From positions 1 through 41,214 of the forward strand of contig JAAYBO010000140.1 in NCBI GenBank assembly GCA_012730095.1: DNA of 41,214 nt, written 5' to 3'. Shown here one piece after another: positions 18,460-27,746 of the stretch. The position numbers and the translations under genes are program-made. The DNA is from Clostridiaceae bacterium. Lineage in GTDB: Bacteria; Bacillota; Clostridia; DSM-8532. The notes under the pieces are model-generated. The model had not been told where the DNA came from. It made no database searches and worked only from the letters and a program-made list of their open reading frames with translations. The stretch's first letter is position 1. The number at the start of each line of letters is the position of its first letter.

Positions 18460-19023
18460 ATGGAGGAAATAAAAAGCTGGGTTTTGAATATTGCTTCCGC
18501 GGCTGTTTTAATGGTAATTCTTGACCTGCTGATTCCTGAAAGCAGAATCCGAAAATTTACCCGTCTTCTTACCGGTTTTATTATTATGTTCATTATTATA
18601 AACCCGGTAGTGGAACTAATCGGAAATGGAGGGAACGGCCTTCTTGAAAATCTGCGGGATGAAAGCTTTCTTTTTAATAGTCAGGCGGCCGGAATTACTA
18701 ATGCGAATCAACGTGATCAGGCAAGACAAACTCTTGAACTGTACCGTGAAATACTTCTTTCGGATATACATAACCGTATTAACACGTATAAAGAAATAGA
18801 AAAAGCGGAGGTGGACATGGTGTTAAATGAGAATATTGATTCGGAGAAGTACGGGCAAATTCGTAAAATCTATATCAATCTGATATTTGCAAAAGCCGGT
18901 AAGAAGGAAGAAAAATTATTCCCGGGCGGAAATAATGAAATTGCGTCGGAGATTGCAAAGGAGATCCAAAGGGTTTTTCTTTTGGATGAAAAAGATATAT
19001 TGATTAACATATCGGAGAATTGA
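18460..19023 (+). CDS. spoIIIAF: Stage III sporulation protein AF
   Basis: MEEIKSWVLNIASAAVLMVILDLLIPESRIRKFTRLLTGFIIMFIIINPVVEL; ATG 18460 after ACGGAGG (ORF track starts upstream at 18226). Confidence 0.93.
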   Translation: MEEIKSWVLNIASAAVLMVILDLLIPESRIRKFTRLLTGFIIMFIIINPVVELIGNGGNGLLENLRDESFLFNSQAAGITNANQRDQARQTLELYREILLSDIHNRINTYKEIEKAEVDMVLNENIDSEKYGQIRKIYINLIFAKAGKKEEKLFPGGNNEIASEIAKEIQRVFLLDEKDILINISEN

Positions 19024-19034
19024 AGGTGGTTAAA

Positions 19035-19628
19035 GTGTTTAGCTGGTTTAATAAATTAACGGATTACGCAAAAGAAAAAAAAGGTAAGCGGAGAATTGAG
19101 AATTTAGTCATAATACTGATTGTTGGAATAATAATTATCATAGTAGCAAGTTCATTTACCAGTGATGGTAAAAATAAAAAGAATACGCAGGAACCGAAGG
19201 GTGAAATTGCTCTAATAACCAATGAGCCGGACGACAAAATAAAGAAACTTGAACAGAGGCTTGAGTCGATTCTATCAGAAATAGAAGGTGCTGGTACCGT
19301 TAAAGTAATGGTAACCGGAATAACGGATGGAGAGGTGGTGCACGCATACAATCAAATTGAGGAGAACAGTGTAACGGAAGAAAAGGATAACACGGATCGT
19401 ACAGGAAGGACCGACGAATACAGACGGGAACAAGAGATGGTTTTTATGGAAGCAAACGCAGGAGGGCGTGTACCGGTAATTATAAAAAGCTATGAACCCG
19501 AAATCAAAGGTGTCGTCGTAGTCGCAGACGGTGCGGGCAGCAGTATCATAAGGCAAAATATTAAGGACGCCGTTGCAGCTTTAACCGGTCTGCCTGCGCA
19601 TAAGATTAATGTATTGAAAAGGAAATAA
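19035..19628 (+). CDS. spoIIIAG: Stage III sporulation protein AG
   Basis: LEQRLESILSEIEGAGTVKVMVTG...; GTG at 19035 after AAGGTGG, or TTG at 19020. Confidence 0.92.
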   Translation: MFSWFNKLTDYAKEKKGKRRIENLVIILIVGIIIIIVASSFTSDGKNKKNTQEPKGEIALITNEPDDKIKKLEQRLESILSEIEGAGTVKVMVTGITDGEVVHAYNQIEENSVTEEKDNTDRTGRTDEYRREQEMVFMEANAGGRVPVIIKSYEPEIKGVVVVADGAGSSIIRQNIKDAVAALTGLPAHKINVLKRK

Positions 19629-19652
19629 AAACAGATTTAAGAGGTGATAAGT

Positions 19653-20225
19653 ATGATTAATAAAAAACAGATACTGGTTATTGCTCTGGTTCTTGTTATT
19701 ATTACTGCGGGAGTTCTTCAATATACTTACGGGAAAAGCGGTTTTTCTGCACGGAAAGACGATGATGAGCGCCTGGGGGAAGCGGTATATGTGGATAATG
19801 TTAATGGCTCCACGGCAGGGACTGATAATGATATAGCCGCAGATAGTGGTAATGTACCCGTTGTGGGTGAAGCCGATAATTTTTTCGTGCAGGCAAGGCT
19901 TGACAGGGAAACGATCCGCAGCCGTCAGAAAGAGGAACTTCAGGAGATTACAACACTTAAAAATGCTCCGGAAGACAGTGTTGCAAAAGCGCATGAAGAA
20001 TACCTTGCTCTAATCAAGCGCTCTGAAATCGAAGCTACGATTGAATCACTGATAAGGCAAAGGGGCTTTGACGATGTAGTTGCAATTTTAGGAACGAATG
20101 GAAGTGTCGACCTTATAGTAAAAGCTGATAATCTTTCGCAGGATCAGACCGCTCAGCTCTCTGACATTGTTATGCGGCACGCCAATGTTGAAATGGACGC
20201 AATATATATAAGAAATATGAAATAA
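19653..20225 (+). CDS. spoIIIAH: Stage III sporulation protein AH
   Basis: MINKKQILVIALVLVIITAGVLQYTYG; ARLDRETIRSRQKEELQEI; C-terminal ring-building-like motif. Confidence 0.94.
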   Translation: MINKKQILVIALVLVIITAGVLQYTYGKSGFSARKDDDERLGEAVYVDNVNGSTAGTDNDIAADSGNVPVVGEADNFFVQARLDRETIRSRQKEELQEITTLKNAPEDSVAKAHEEYLALIKRSEIEATIESLIRQRGFDDVVAILGTNGSVDLIVKADNLSQDQTAQLSDIVMRHANVEMDAIYIRNMK

Positions 20226-20284
20226 TAAAATATTGGCACTGACCCGGAATTTACCGGCAGGGTTTGGATTCCCGGCATTCATCA

Positions 20285-20315
20285 CGGCATGTTTAACATT
20301 ACCTTAATCATGCCG
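20285..20315 (+). terminator. Stem-loop after spoIIIAH (possible weak terminator)
   Basis: CGGCATG-t-TTAA / TTAA-t-CATGCCG followed by ATATTTTC. Confidence 0.35.
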
Positions 20316-20340
20316 ATATTTTCATAAGAGGAGTGATAGG

Positions 20341-21207
20341 ATGCCGGAAGGGATTAGTGTGTATGGCCAGTATTGTATATTGCATTTGATGGCCGATGAA
20401 CCCGGGTATAAAGCCGGAATAGCATTTAAGCCCGAGGAACGCGGTGATACTTCGCATCGTTATTTTTTGAATGTATATGAGGATCACGTTGTTGCTGTTA
20501 GAGTTAAAAAAATGCTGCCGTGGATATCAACGCCTGATTATATTGAAAATTTCGAGTGCGGACAGGCATTGGTTTTGGTATTCACCCACACTAACGGAAC
20601 AGCGCTTGATGAATGCATGAATACATCGAAGACCATAGCGGAACGGCTGGAATTAGTCAAAAAATCGGTTATTTTTATTGTAAATCAATTAGAGCATTTT
20701 CCGGTTGCGATGCTGAGCTGTATGATCAAACCCTCGTCTATCATATGCGATAAAGATCAAATGCGTTTTATTTACTTTGTTAGGTTCAGATGGGAATATC
20801 CGTATGATATCCAGGAGTTGATGCCGCATTTCGGAAGATTCTTTTCTGAATGCTTACCTTCCGTATGTAAACGGGACAAACGCGTAAAACAGTTTATTGA
20901 AAAATGCGAAAAAAAAGCTTTCGACGGTGTTTCCGGCCTTGTGTCAGAATTTAACGAAATAAGCGCGGCGCTTGTTAAAAAATATGGGCATAAGGATAAT
21001 TTCAATATATTTAACAAGTATTCCGATATTTTACAGGGATACGCGCCTGTAAAAAAGAAAAGAAGGCCTGCCCTGGCAATTATTGCCGTTATTATTTTGT
21101 TAATCATTGTTTTATTTGCTTATATATATTTTTTCCCGGAAAAAAGTATTGTTATCTGGAACAACTCTGATATTCTTAAAGCCATTAAAGATTTTTTAAC
21201 AAGGTAA
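20341..21207 (+). CDS. Uncharacterised protein with C-terminal TM anchor; possible degenerate kinase-like (pseudokinase) fold
   Basis: Strong ORF with RBS GAGGAGTG; hydrophobic RPALAIIAVIILLIIVLFAYIYFF near the C-terminus; internal MLSCMIKPSSIICDKDQMRFIYF resembles a kinase catalytic loop/activation segment with the catalytic residues lost. Confidence 0.75.
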   Translation: MPEGISVYGQYCILHLMADEPGYKAGIAFKPEERGDTSHRYFLNVYEDHVVAVRVKKMLPWISTPDYIENFECGQALVLVFTHTNGTALDECMNTSKTIAERLELVKKSVIFIVNQLEHFPVAMLSCMIKPSSIICDKDQMRFIYFVRFRWEYPYDIQELMPHFGRFFSECLPSVCKRDKRVKQFIEKCEKKAFDGVSGLVSEFNEISAALVKKYGHKDNFNIFNKYSDILQGYAPVKKKRRPALAIIAVIILLIIVLFAYIYFFPEKSIVIWNNSDILKAIKDFLTR

Positions 21208-21233
21208 AAGCTCTGTAACCTAACCAAATAATA

Positions 21234-21262
21234 AAAAACGTACTGAAGCAAGTACGTTTTTG
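21234..21262 (+). terminator. Rho-independent terminator after the 20341 gene
   Basis: AAAAACGTACT - GAAGCA - AGTACGTTTTT. Confidence 0.75.
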
Positions 21263-21280
21263 TCTTGGCACTATTTTATA

Positions 21281-21311
21281 AAAAAGGCACGCATTAGGCG
21301 CGTACCTTTTT
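21281..21311 (-). terminator. Terminator of rpsT (minus strand)
   Basis: AAAAAGGCACGC / GCGTACCTTTTT, one mismatch, adjacent to the rpsT stop. Confidence 0.7.
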
Positions 21312-21312
21312 A

Positions 21313-21582
21313 CTATTCGGAAACCTGTGCGGTATTATAAGCTTTCATAAGCTGTGACTTCTTTCTGGAGGCTTTGTTTTTATGAATAAGCTTCTTTGAA
21401 GCGGCTTTATCAAGCTTTTTAATGGCTATTTTCAACAATTCCTCTTTGTTTTCCGAATTGGAAATTAGGCCTTCATTATAATTGCGTATAGTGGTTTTTA
21501 GCTCGGAACGGCGGGCCTTATTCTGCGATGTTTTAGCTTCTGCTTTACGTACTCTTTTTATTGAAGACTTGATATTCGGCAC
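21313..21582 (-). CDS. rpsT: 30S ribosomal protein S20
   Basis: MPNIKSSIKRVRKAEAKTSQNKARRSELKTTIRNY. Confidence 0.97.
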   Translation of the reverse strand: MPNIKSSIKRVRKAEAKTSQNKARRSELKTTIRNYNEGLISNSENKEELLKIAIKKLDKAASKKLIHKNKASRKKSQLMKAYNTAQVSE

Positions 21583-21837
21583 TTTTTCACCTCCTCAAAG
21601 TTAGTCAACAAAGATAATAATAGCATGATCGATTTTGTTTGGCAAGGATTTTTTACGAAAACACCCGAATTAGAGCCGCGTACCCACCGGAGCGCGGCAG
21701 CAAAAAATAATATTTTATCCAGCATTGCAGATAATACTGAAAGAAATATTATTTAGACGTTGTTACGTTAAAAAATATATAAATCCGCTCCACACTAAGC
21801 ATACTAATTGTATTACTATATTACGGAGGCGAAAACA

Positions 21838-22845
21838 ATGGAAAATTTTGCACCTGTGCGTACAGACCTTGCTTTGGAAGTGCATGAGAAGAACCAGGCC
21901 GATTTAAAACGCTCCGGGAAACCTGTGCCGCATCCTTATGGCGAAGGAGTTGAAGTTGAAGAAGACGGAAATGAAAACATCCATGTAACAAGAGTTAAAA
22001 TTACTTCATCTGAAGGTGAAAAAAGCATAGGAAAGCCAATTGGAAACTATATTACGTTGGACGTTCCAAAGCTAAAGGAGAACGACCGCGATTTGTATGA
22101 AAACACCTGCAGGGCTGTAGCATTTGAACTTGAGCGTCTTATCAATATTAAAGAAAACGACACTGTACTTGTCGTTGGTCTGGGAAACTGGAATATAACT
22201 CCCGATGCGCTTGGTCCCAAGGTTTCAAAATATCTAATGGTGACGCGTCATTTGCATGAATATTTACCTGAACAGGTAGATGACGGGGTAAGGCCGGTTT
22301 GTGCAATAGCACCCGGTGTTCTCGGCTTGACCGGGATAGAAACAAGTGATATTGTAAAAGGAGTAATTGAAAGAGTACGCCCCGCTCTTGTTTTAGCAAT
22401 AGACGCTTTAGCGTCGAGGAAAATGAACCGTATTAATACTACAATACAGATAGCTGATACAGGGATTTCTCCCGGTTCGGGCGTTGGGAACAAACGTGCG
22501 GAGCTTTCTGCAAATACAATGGGGGTTCCTGTGATTGCAATTGGCATCCCGACTGTAGTAGATGCGGCAACAATGGCTAACGATACAATAGAGCTTGTCG
22601 TTGATAATCTTATGTCATATTCGCAAGAGGGTACGGATTTTTATAAAATGTTAAAACAGATGGATCAAAATGACAAGTACGCTCTAATCAGAGAAGTGTT
22701 GGAACATTACGGAGGCAATCTTGTTGTTACACCAAAAGAAATGGACGAGGTGATTGAACGGGTTGCGAAAGTTGTTGCAAACGGGATCAACATGGCACTT
22801 CATAAGAATATTGACATTAACGATATAGACAGATATTTGCAGTAA
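21838..22845 (+). CDS. gpr: Spore germination protease GPR
   Basis: RTDLALEVHEKNQ, VVGLGNWNITPDALGPKV, APGVLGLTGIETSDIVKGVI, DALASRKMNRINTTIQIADTGISPGSGVGNKR. Confidence 0.97.
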   Translation: MENFAPVRTDLALEVHEKNQADLKRSGKPVPHPYGEGVEVEEDGNENIHVTRVKITSSEGEKSIGKPIGNYITLDVPKLKENDRDLYENTCRAVAFELERLINIKENDTVLVVGLGNWNITPDALGPKVSKYLMVTRHLHEYLPEQVDDGVRPVCAIAPGVLGLTGIETSDIVKGVIERVRPALVLAIDALASRKMNRINTTIQIADTGISPGSGVGNKRAELSANTMGVPVIAIGIPTVVDAATMANDTIELVVDNLMSYSQEGTDFYKMLKQMDQNDKYALIREVLEHYGGNLVVTPKEMDEVIERVAKVVANGINMALHKNIDINDIDRYLQ

Positions 22846-23050
22846 GGTTTTTCGCGATTATGTATATGTATGCGGTTAGGCTGAGCCTGTGTCTGTTAAC
22901 CGTAAAATTACACTTACTGTTGAAGTGGAACCGAATTTATTGTATTATATTTCTTAATTAATAATTTTAGCAATGAATTTATTAAATATTTCTTTCATAG
23001 TTAAAACTTATTAACTGGCATAATAATTCTGTCTGATTTGAGGGAACTTA

Positions 23051-23986
23051 ATGAAAGATATCAAGATTGTAAATATAGAGAAACGTAATTTCAACAATTC
23101 GCGACATCAACGAAGATGGTACAGATTATCTTTTCCAGTTAGATTGGCGACATTTATTATACTCTTAGTTTTATGTTCAATTGCTTTATACACTGTTCTT
23201 GGGGGAGATTTTCATCCTGTCAGGGCTTTAATGTCTGCTATAGCTCCAACTCCGTCCCCGTCACCGTCACCCACACCGCAGCCGACAGCTACCCCGACGC
23301 CAACCCCGACACCTTCCCCAACACCTACACCGCCTCCGCCCGGCAAGGAGATAATGGATGTGGTTGTCGTAGTCGACCCGGGACATGGAGGCTATGACCC
23401 CGGCACTGTTTCACCGTATGTTGACGGCTTCTATGAAAAGGATATTGTACTTGACATTAGTTTAAGACTTAGGAAAAAGCTTGAAGACGCGGGGATTAAA
23501 GTTGTTATGACCCGGGAAGAGGACAAGGCGCTCCATAGTTACTGGAAGGAAGATGTATGGGCGAGACCGAGAATCGCGAATGAAGTTAACGCAACCTTTT
23601 TTGTAAGCATCCATGTAAACGCGTTTGATGGCAAGAATTGGCAAGTATATAACGGAACCGAGATTTACCATTATGGGAAAACCCACGATGAATATACGAG
23701 TAAACAGTTTGCCCAGATGATGGGGGAAGAAATAGACAAGGTAACCGATACGAAATACAATGGGGTCGTAAAGGACGATTTGGGTGTTTTAAGGCTGTCC
23801 GAAATGCCTGCGGTGCTTGTTGAAACAGCCTATATTACAAACGAGGAAGACCATAAGCGGCTGGAATCAGACGAGTTCAGAGAGACTATGGCCGACGGAA
23901 TACTTAATGGAACAATACGTGTCCTTGAATCTATCGGTGCATATAAAGAAAATGGGATTTATAAAATCCTTGTCGACATAGAATAA
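23051..23986 (+). CDS. N-acetylmuramoyl-L-alanine amidase (Amidase_3), membrane-anchored with Thr/Pro linker
   Basis: N-terminal TM; VVVDPGHGGYDPGTVSP, EKDIVLDISLRLRKKLEDAGIKVVMTR, FVSIHVNAF, VLVETAYITN. Confidence 0.92.
   Translation: MKDIKIVNIEKRNFNNSRHQRRWYRLSFPVRLATFIILLVLCSIALYTVLGGDFHPVRALMSAIAPTPSPSPSPTPQPTATPTPTPTPSPTPTPPPPGKEIMDVVVVVDPGHGGYDPGTVSPYVDGFYEKDIVLDISLRLRKKLEDAGIKVVMTREEDKALHSYWKEDVWARPRIANEVNATFFVSIHVNAFDGKNWQVYNGTEIYHYGKTHDEYTSKQFAQMMGEEIDKVTDTKYNGVVKDDLGVLRLSEMPAVLVETAYITNEEDHKRLESDEFRETMADGILNGTIRVLESIGAYKENGIYKILVDIE
23243..23343 (+). repeat. Low-complexity tract encoding a Thr/Pro/Ser linker
   Basis: Encodes APTPSPSPSPTPQPTATPTPTPTPSPTPTPPPPG. Confidence 0.8.
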
Positions 23987-24063
23987 TAATATAGCTTGAA
24001 AACCTCCTTCCAGTGATTTATTTACGGATAAAAAAACCGGTTTGTTCTTTGGAGTGGAATTAT

Positions 24064-26034
24064 ATGAATAGTAAGCTTGATCGGATGAAAGAGCTTGTAA
24101 AAATATTAAATGAGGCATCTAAAGCGTATTACCAGCAGAACACGGAAATTATGTCGAATAAGGAATACGACTTATTATATGACGAACTTTCCGAATTGGA
24201 AAAGGAAACCGGTATAACGCTGTCTAACAGTCCTACTGTTAATGTCGGATATGAACTTATTTCAAACCTTCCAAAGGAATACCATCAAAAACCGATACTG
24301 TCGCTTGACAAAACAAAGGATGTTTATGCTCTGAAGCAATGGCTTGGCGATCAAACAGGCGTTTTGTCGTGGAAACTTGACGGGCTTACAATAGTACTTA
24401 CATATGAAAACGGCGGTCTGGATAAAGCTGTTACCCGCGGAAACGGCGAAGTGGGGGAAGTTGTAACAAATAATGTCAGGGTTTTCAAAAACATTCCGCT
24501 CAATATACCCTTTAGAGGAAATCTTGTATTAAGAGGAGAAGCGGTTATCAGTTATTCCGATTTTGAAAAAATAAACAGTGAGATTGCCGTTGAACAGCTG
24601 AAATATAAAAACCCAAGAAACTTATGCAGCGGTTCTGTGCGTCAGCTGAATAATGAAATTACAGCAGGCAGGAATGTCTATTTTTTTGCATTTTCAGTGG
24701 TTTCGGCAGAAAACGCGGATTTCGGAAATTCCAGGTTAAACCAGTTGAAATGGCTTAAAAATCAGGGCTTTGACGTTGTCGAGCACAGGGAAGTGAATTC
24801 TGAGAATATTGAACATACCATTGAATGGTTTGGGAAAAAAATACTTGATAATGATTTTCCGGCGGACGGACTGGTACTTATTTATGATGATATTTCATAC
24901 GGTGAATCGCTTGGAACTACCGCAAAGTTTCCAAGGGATTCAATCGCATTCAAATGGAAGGATGAAATAAAAGAAACCAGGCTTTTGGAAATAGAATGGA
25001 GTGCATCAAGAACGGGTCTTATTAACCCTATTGCTGTGTTTGAACCTGTTGAACTTGAAGGGACAACTGTTAAAAGGGCGAGCCTGCACAACATAAGCAT
25101 GATGGAAAGCCTTGAATTGGGTATTGGAGACATAATAGGCGTTTATAAGGCAAATATGATAATACCTCAGGTTTCGGAGAATTTTACAAAAAGCGGTACG
25201 GCCGAAATACCTTCCGAATGCCCTGCTTGCGGTGAAGGCACAAGCATCCGGCAGGAAAATGGAATCAAATTTTTGTATTGTATAAACAGAGATTGTATAG
25301 CAAAACAAATAAAGTCGTTCACTCATTTTGTTTCCCGGGACGCAATGGGAATAGACGGGTTGTCGGAGGCTACAATAGAAAAATTCATATCAAAGGGATT
25401 TATTAAGGAGTATGCGGATATATACCGTATTGAAAAATTCAAGGATGAAATTATTGATATGGAAGGGTTTGGGGAAAAATCTTTCCGTAATCTTGTTGAT
25501 TCAATAAACAAATCAAGAAAGACAAATACCGTCAGGCTTTTATACGGCCTTGGAATTCCAAATGTGGGCCTTTCGAATGCAAGATTGATATGCGGGCATT
25601 TTTCATATGATTGGAAACGTATTGAAAACGCTGACTTTGAACAACTGATTTTAATACCGGGAATTGGCGAAATTATGGCTGGTGAATATGTTAAATTCTT
25701 TTCAAGCGAAAAAAACAGGAGAATAATAAACGATCTGCTAAGAGAATTGGAATTGGAAAAGGCTGAGGTTTCAAATGGCGAACAGACTTTTGAAGGCATC
25801 ACATTTGTTATAACCGGGCAGGTTTTTAATTATAAAAACAGGGCCGAACTGAAAAAAATAATAGAAGAAAAAGGCGGAAAGGTTACCGGTTCGGTTACAT
25901 CAAATACCGATTACTTGATAAATAACGATATTTTGTCCAATTCCACGAAAAACAAAAAGGCAAAGGAACTTGGAATAAAAATAATAGATGAAGCAATGTT
26001 TATTGAATGGATAAATAGGGGAATACGTCCATAA
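24064..26034 (+). CDS. ligA: NAD-dependent DNA ligase (LigA family; possibly a divergent paralog)
   Basis: SWKLDGLTIVLTYENG (KxDG), RGNGEVGEVVTNNV, NPRNLCSGSVRQL, FKWKDE, Cys4 zinc finger CPAC..CINRDC, HhH region, C-terminal BRCT (GITFVITGQVFNYKNRAELKKIIEEKGGKVTGSVTSNTDYLI). Confidence 0.9.
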   Translation: MNSKLDRMKELVKILNEASKAYYQQNTEIMSNKEYDLLYDELSELEKETGITLSNSPTVNVGYELISNLPKEYHQKPILSLDKTKDVYALKQWLGDQTGVLSWKLDGLTIVLTYENGGLDKAVTRGNGEVGEVVTNNVRVFKNIPLNIPFRGNLVLRGEAVISYSDFEKINSEIAVEQLKYKNPRNLCSGSVRQLNNEITAGRNVYFFAFSVVSAENADFGNSRLNQLKWLKNQGFDVVEHREVNSENIEHTIEWFGKKILDNDFPADGLVLIYDDISYGESLGTTAKFPRDSIAFKWKDEIKETRLLEIEWSASRTGLINPIAVFEPVELEGTTVKRASLHNISMMESLELGIGDIIGVYKANMIIPQVSENFTKSGTAEIPSECPACGEGTSIRQENGIKFLYCINRDCIAKQIKSFTHFVSRDAMGIDGLSEATIEKFISKGFIKEYADIYRIEKFKDEIIDMEGFGEKSFRNLVDSINKSRKTNTVRLLYGLGIPNVGLSNARLICGHFSYDWKRIENADFEQLILIPGIGEIMAGEYVKFFSSEKNRRIINDLLRELELEKAEVSNGEQTFEGITFVITGQVFNYKNRAELKKIIEEKGGKVTGSVTSNTDYLINNDILSNSTKNKKAKELGIKIIDEAMFIEWINRGIRP

Positions 26035-26239
26035 AGCATATCAAAAACAGAGCTTTTTTGTGCAATTTTCACCATGAATCATTGAATTTCTCTCTATAAA
26101 TTATATTGTATTCATAGTTTTTCAAATTTATAATATTATTACTGGCTGAGATTTCATTTATTTTGAAAGCTAAGCCTGTTTGCTGTAATAAAGTATTCAA
26201 CGCAAAAAAAGCGGCAAAAAAGAGAGGAATAAATGGAGT

Positions 26240-26521
26240 ATGAACGGCAAACGCAGGAAAAAGACAAAAAAACTCGAAAATAACAGGCTTAGTTTAATGT
26301 ATACCCTAAATGCAGTGTCGCATCTTAACAAAGAGGAATTTGAACTTCTTAAAAAACTAAAGCATGAAAGCAGCTTAAAAGAATCAATTAGAGAAAGCGA
26401 GCTGCATGTTCGTCCAAAAATTCAGAAGATTCTTGATGATTTCAATGCAGATTCAATTGAAGAGGTAATTCAAATTGTAGAAAATTTTAGACTGTTTGAG
26501 TTATATGATTTTAACCGATAA
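26240..26521 (+). CDS. Small basic hypothetical protein (93 aa)
   Basis: ORF with upstream GAGAGGAATAAATGGAGT; lysine-rich N-terminus; no recognised family. Confidence 0.6.
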   Translation: MNGKRRKKTKKLENNRLSLMYTLNAVSHLNKEEFELLKKLKHESSLKESIRESELHVRPKIQKILDDFNADSIEEVIQIVENFRLFELYDFNR

Positions 26522-26544
26522 ATATTATGAGGCTAAAAATTTCC

Positions 26545-26621
26545 CCACCTCTATCAGGTGGCGGGCACCGATAAGGAGCCAATTCTAAGGGTGTTTGCCG
26601 CATGACGCCCGGGATAACGGA
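26545..26621 (+). promoter_or_regulatory. Structured leader candidate upstream of the HD-GYP gene
   Basis: CCACCT-CTATC-AGGTGG hairpin followed by GCGGGCACC...GGGTGTTTGCCGC pairing and an alternative CGGGC/GCCCG pairing just before the RBS. Confidence 0.4.
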
Positions 26622-26631
26622 GGGACGGAAC

Positions 26632-27690
26632 TTGAGAAAAAAAATAAAAATGGACATAGATGCCTGTAAACCCCGTATGGTAATGGCCGAAACAATATAT
26701 AGCGATTATGGCGCTGTTATCGTTTGGGAAAATACCGTGCTTGACAAATTAACAATTAACAGACTTAAGATTTTTGGGATTGAAAAAATATGGGTATATG
26801 AATACGATGAGTCGGATGAGGAGCCTGAGGAATCGAAACCCCGCAGTGAAACAGAAGTGTTTTCCGACTCTTATGAAAATGATACTGAACAGTTTAAGAC
26901 AATTCTGTATGATTTATCTGCCGGAAAAACCGTAAGCATTGAAAAAACAGTACAAATAGCAGATTCCATTTACGCTAAAAAGGATCAAAGACGCAAAATA
27001 ATTGAATGCATTACGCAAATGCGAAAGGTGGATGAATATACATATTACCATTCTATTAATGTATCAATGCTCGCAATGCTTATAGGAAAGTGGCTCAGGT
27101 TAAGGCCGGAGGATAATCATTTGCTGGTTCAGGCAGGCCTTTTGCACGACATAGGAAAAAGCCGTATTCCTGCCGCAATAATAAACAAACCGGGTAAACT
27201 GTCTGATGAAGAGTTAGATGAAATGAAAAAGCACTCTGAATATGGTTATTACATCGTACAATATATGGAAGGAATAGATCGGAGAGTCCAGGAAGCGATC
27301 TTGTATCATCATGAAAGAGAAGACGGTTCCGGATACCCGATAGGCCTTAAAGGGGAACAAATTCCACTGTTTGCTAAAGTCCTCGCTATTGCCGACACGT
27401 TTGACGCAATGACGGCGGATCGAGCTTATAAAATGAAAAATACGCCATTTGAAGTTTTTCAATTAATGCAGAATGATTGCTTTGGATATCTTGACACGAT
27501 CATTCTCAATACATTTTTATCCAACATTTCTCATTACTATATCGGGAGCAAGGTAAGGCTTAACGACGGGAGAATAGCGGAAATTGTGTACATTAACTCT
27601 CAGCAGTACGGAAAGCCGGTAATAAAAATTGGCGATGAATACATAGATTTAATGGCTGCCAAAGGTTTAAAAATAGAAGAACTCATCTGA
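26632..27690 (+). CDS. HD-GYP domain protein (putative c-di-GMP phosphodiesterase)
   Basis: LLHDIGKSRIPAAIINKPGKLSDEE, YHHEREDGSGYPIGLKGEQIP, IADTFDAMTADRAYK; probable TTG start at 26632 after GGAGGG (ORF track gives 26602). Confidence 0.93.
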   Translation: MRKKIKMDIDACKPRMVMAETIYSDYGAVIVWENTVLDKLTINRLKIFGIEKIWVYEYDESDEEPEESKPRSETEVFSDSYENDTEQFKTILYDLSAGKTVSIEKTVQIADSIYAKKDQRRKIIECITQMRKVDEYTYYHSINVSMLAMLIGKWLRLRPEDNHLLVQAGLLHDIGKSRIPAAIINKPGKLSDEELDEMKKHSEYGYYIVQYMEGIDRRVQEAILYHHEREDGSGYPIGLKGEQIPLFAKVLAIADTFDAMTADRAYKMKNTPFEVFQLMQNDCFGYLDTIILNTFLSNISHYYIGSKVRLNDGRIAEIVYINSQQYGKPVIKIGDEYIDLMAAKGLKIEELI

Positions 27691-27699
27691 CAAAAATCT

Positions 27700-27746
27700 T
27701 TGTTTCCGTTATTGTACAATAGTTGCGGGTCCTGCTTCGGGTGTTT
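27700..27746 (+). repeat. Left copy of a two-block inverted repeat (blocks A and B)
   Basis: TTGTTTCCGTTATTGTACAATAGTT (27700-27724) and GTCCTGCTTCGGGTGTTT (27729-27746) recur in inverted orientation at 30866-30890 and 30816-30833. Confidence 0.9.
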
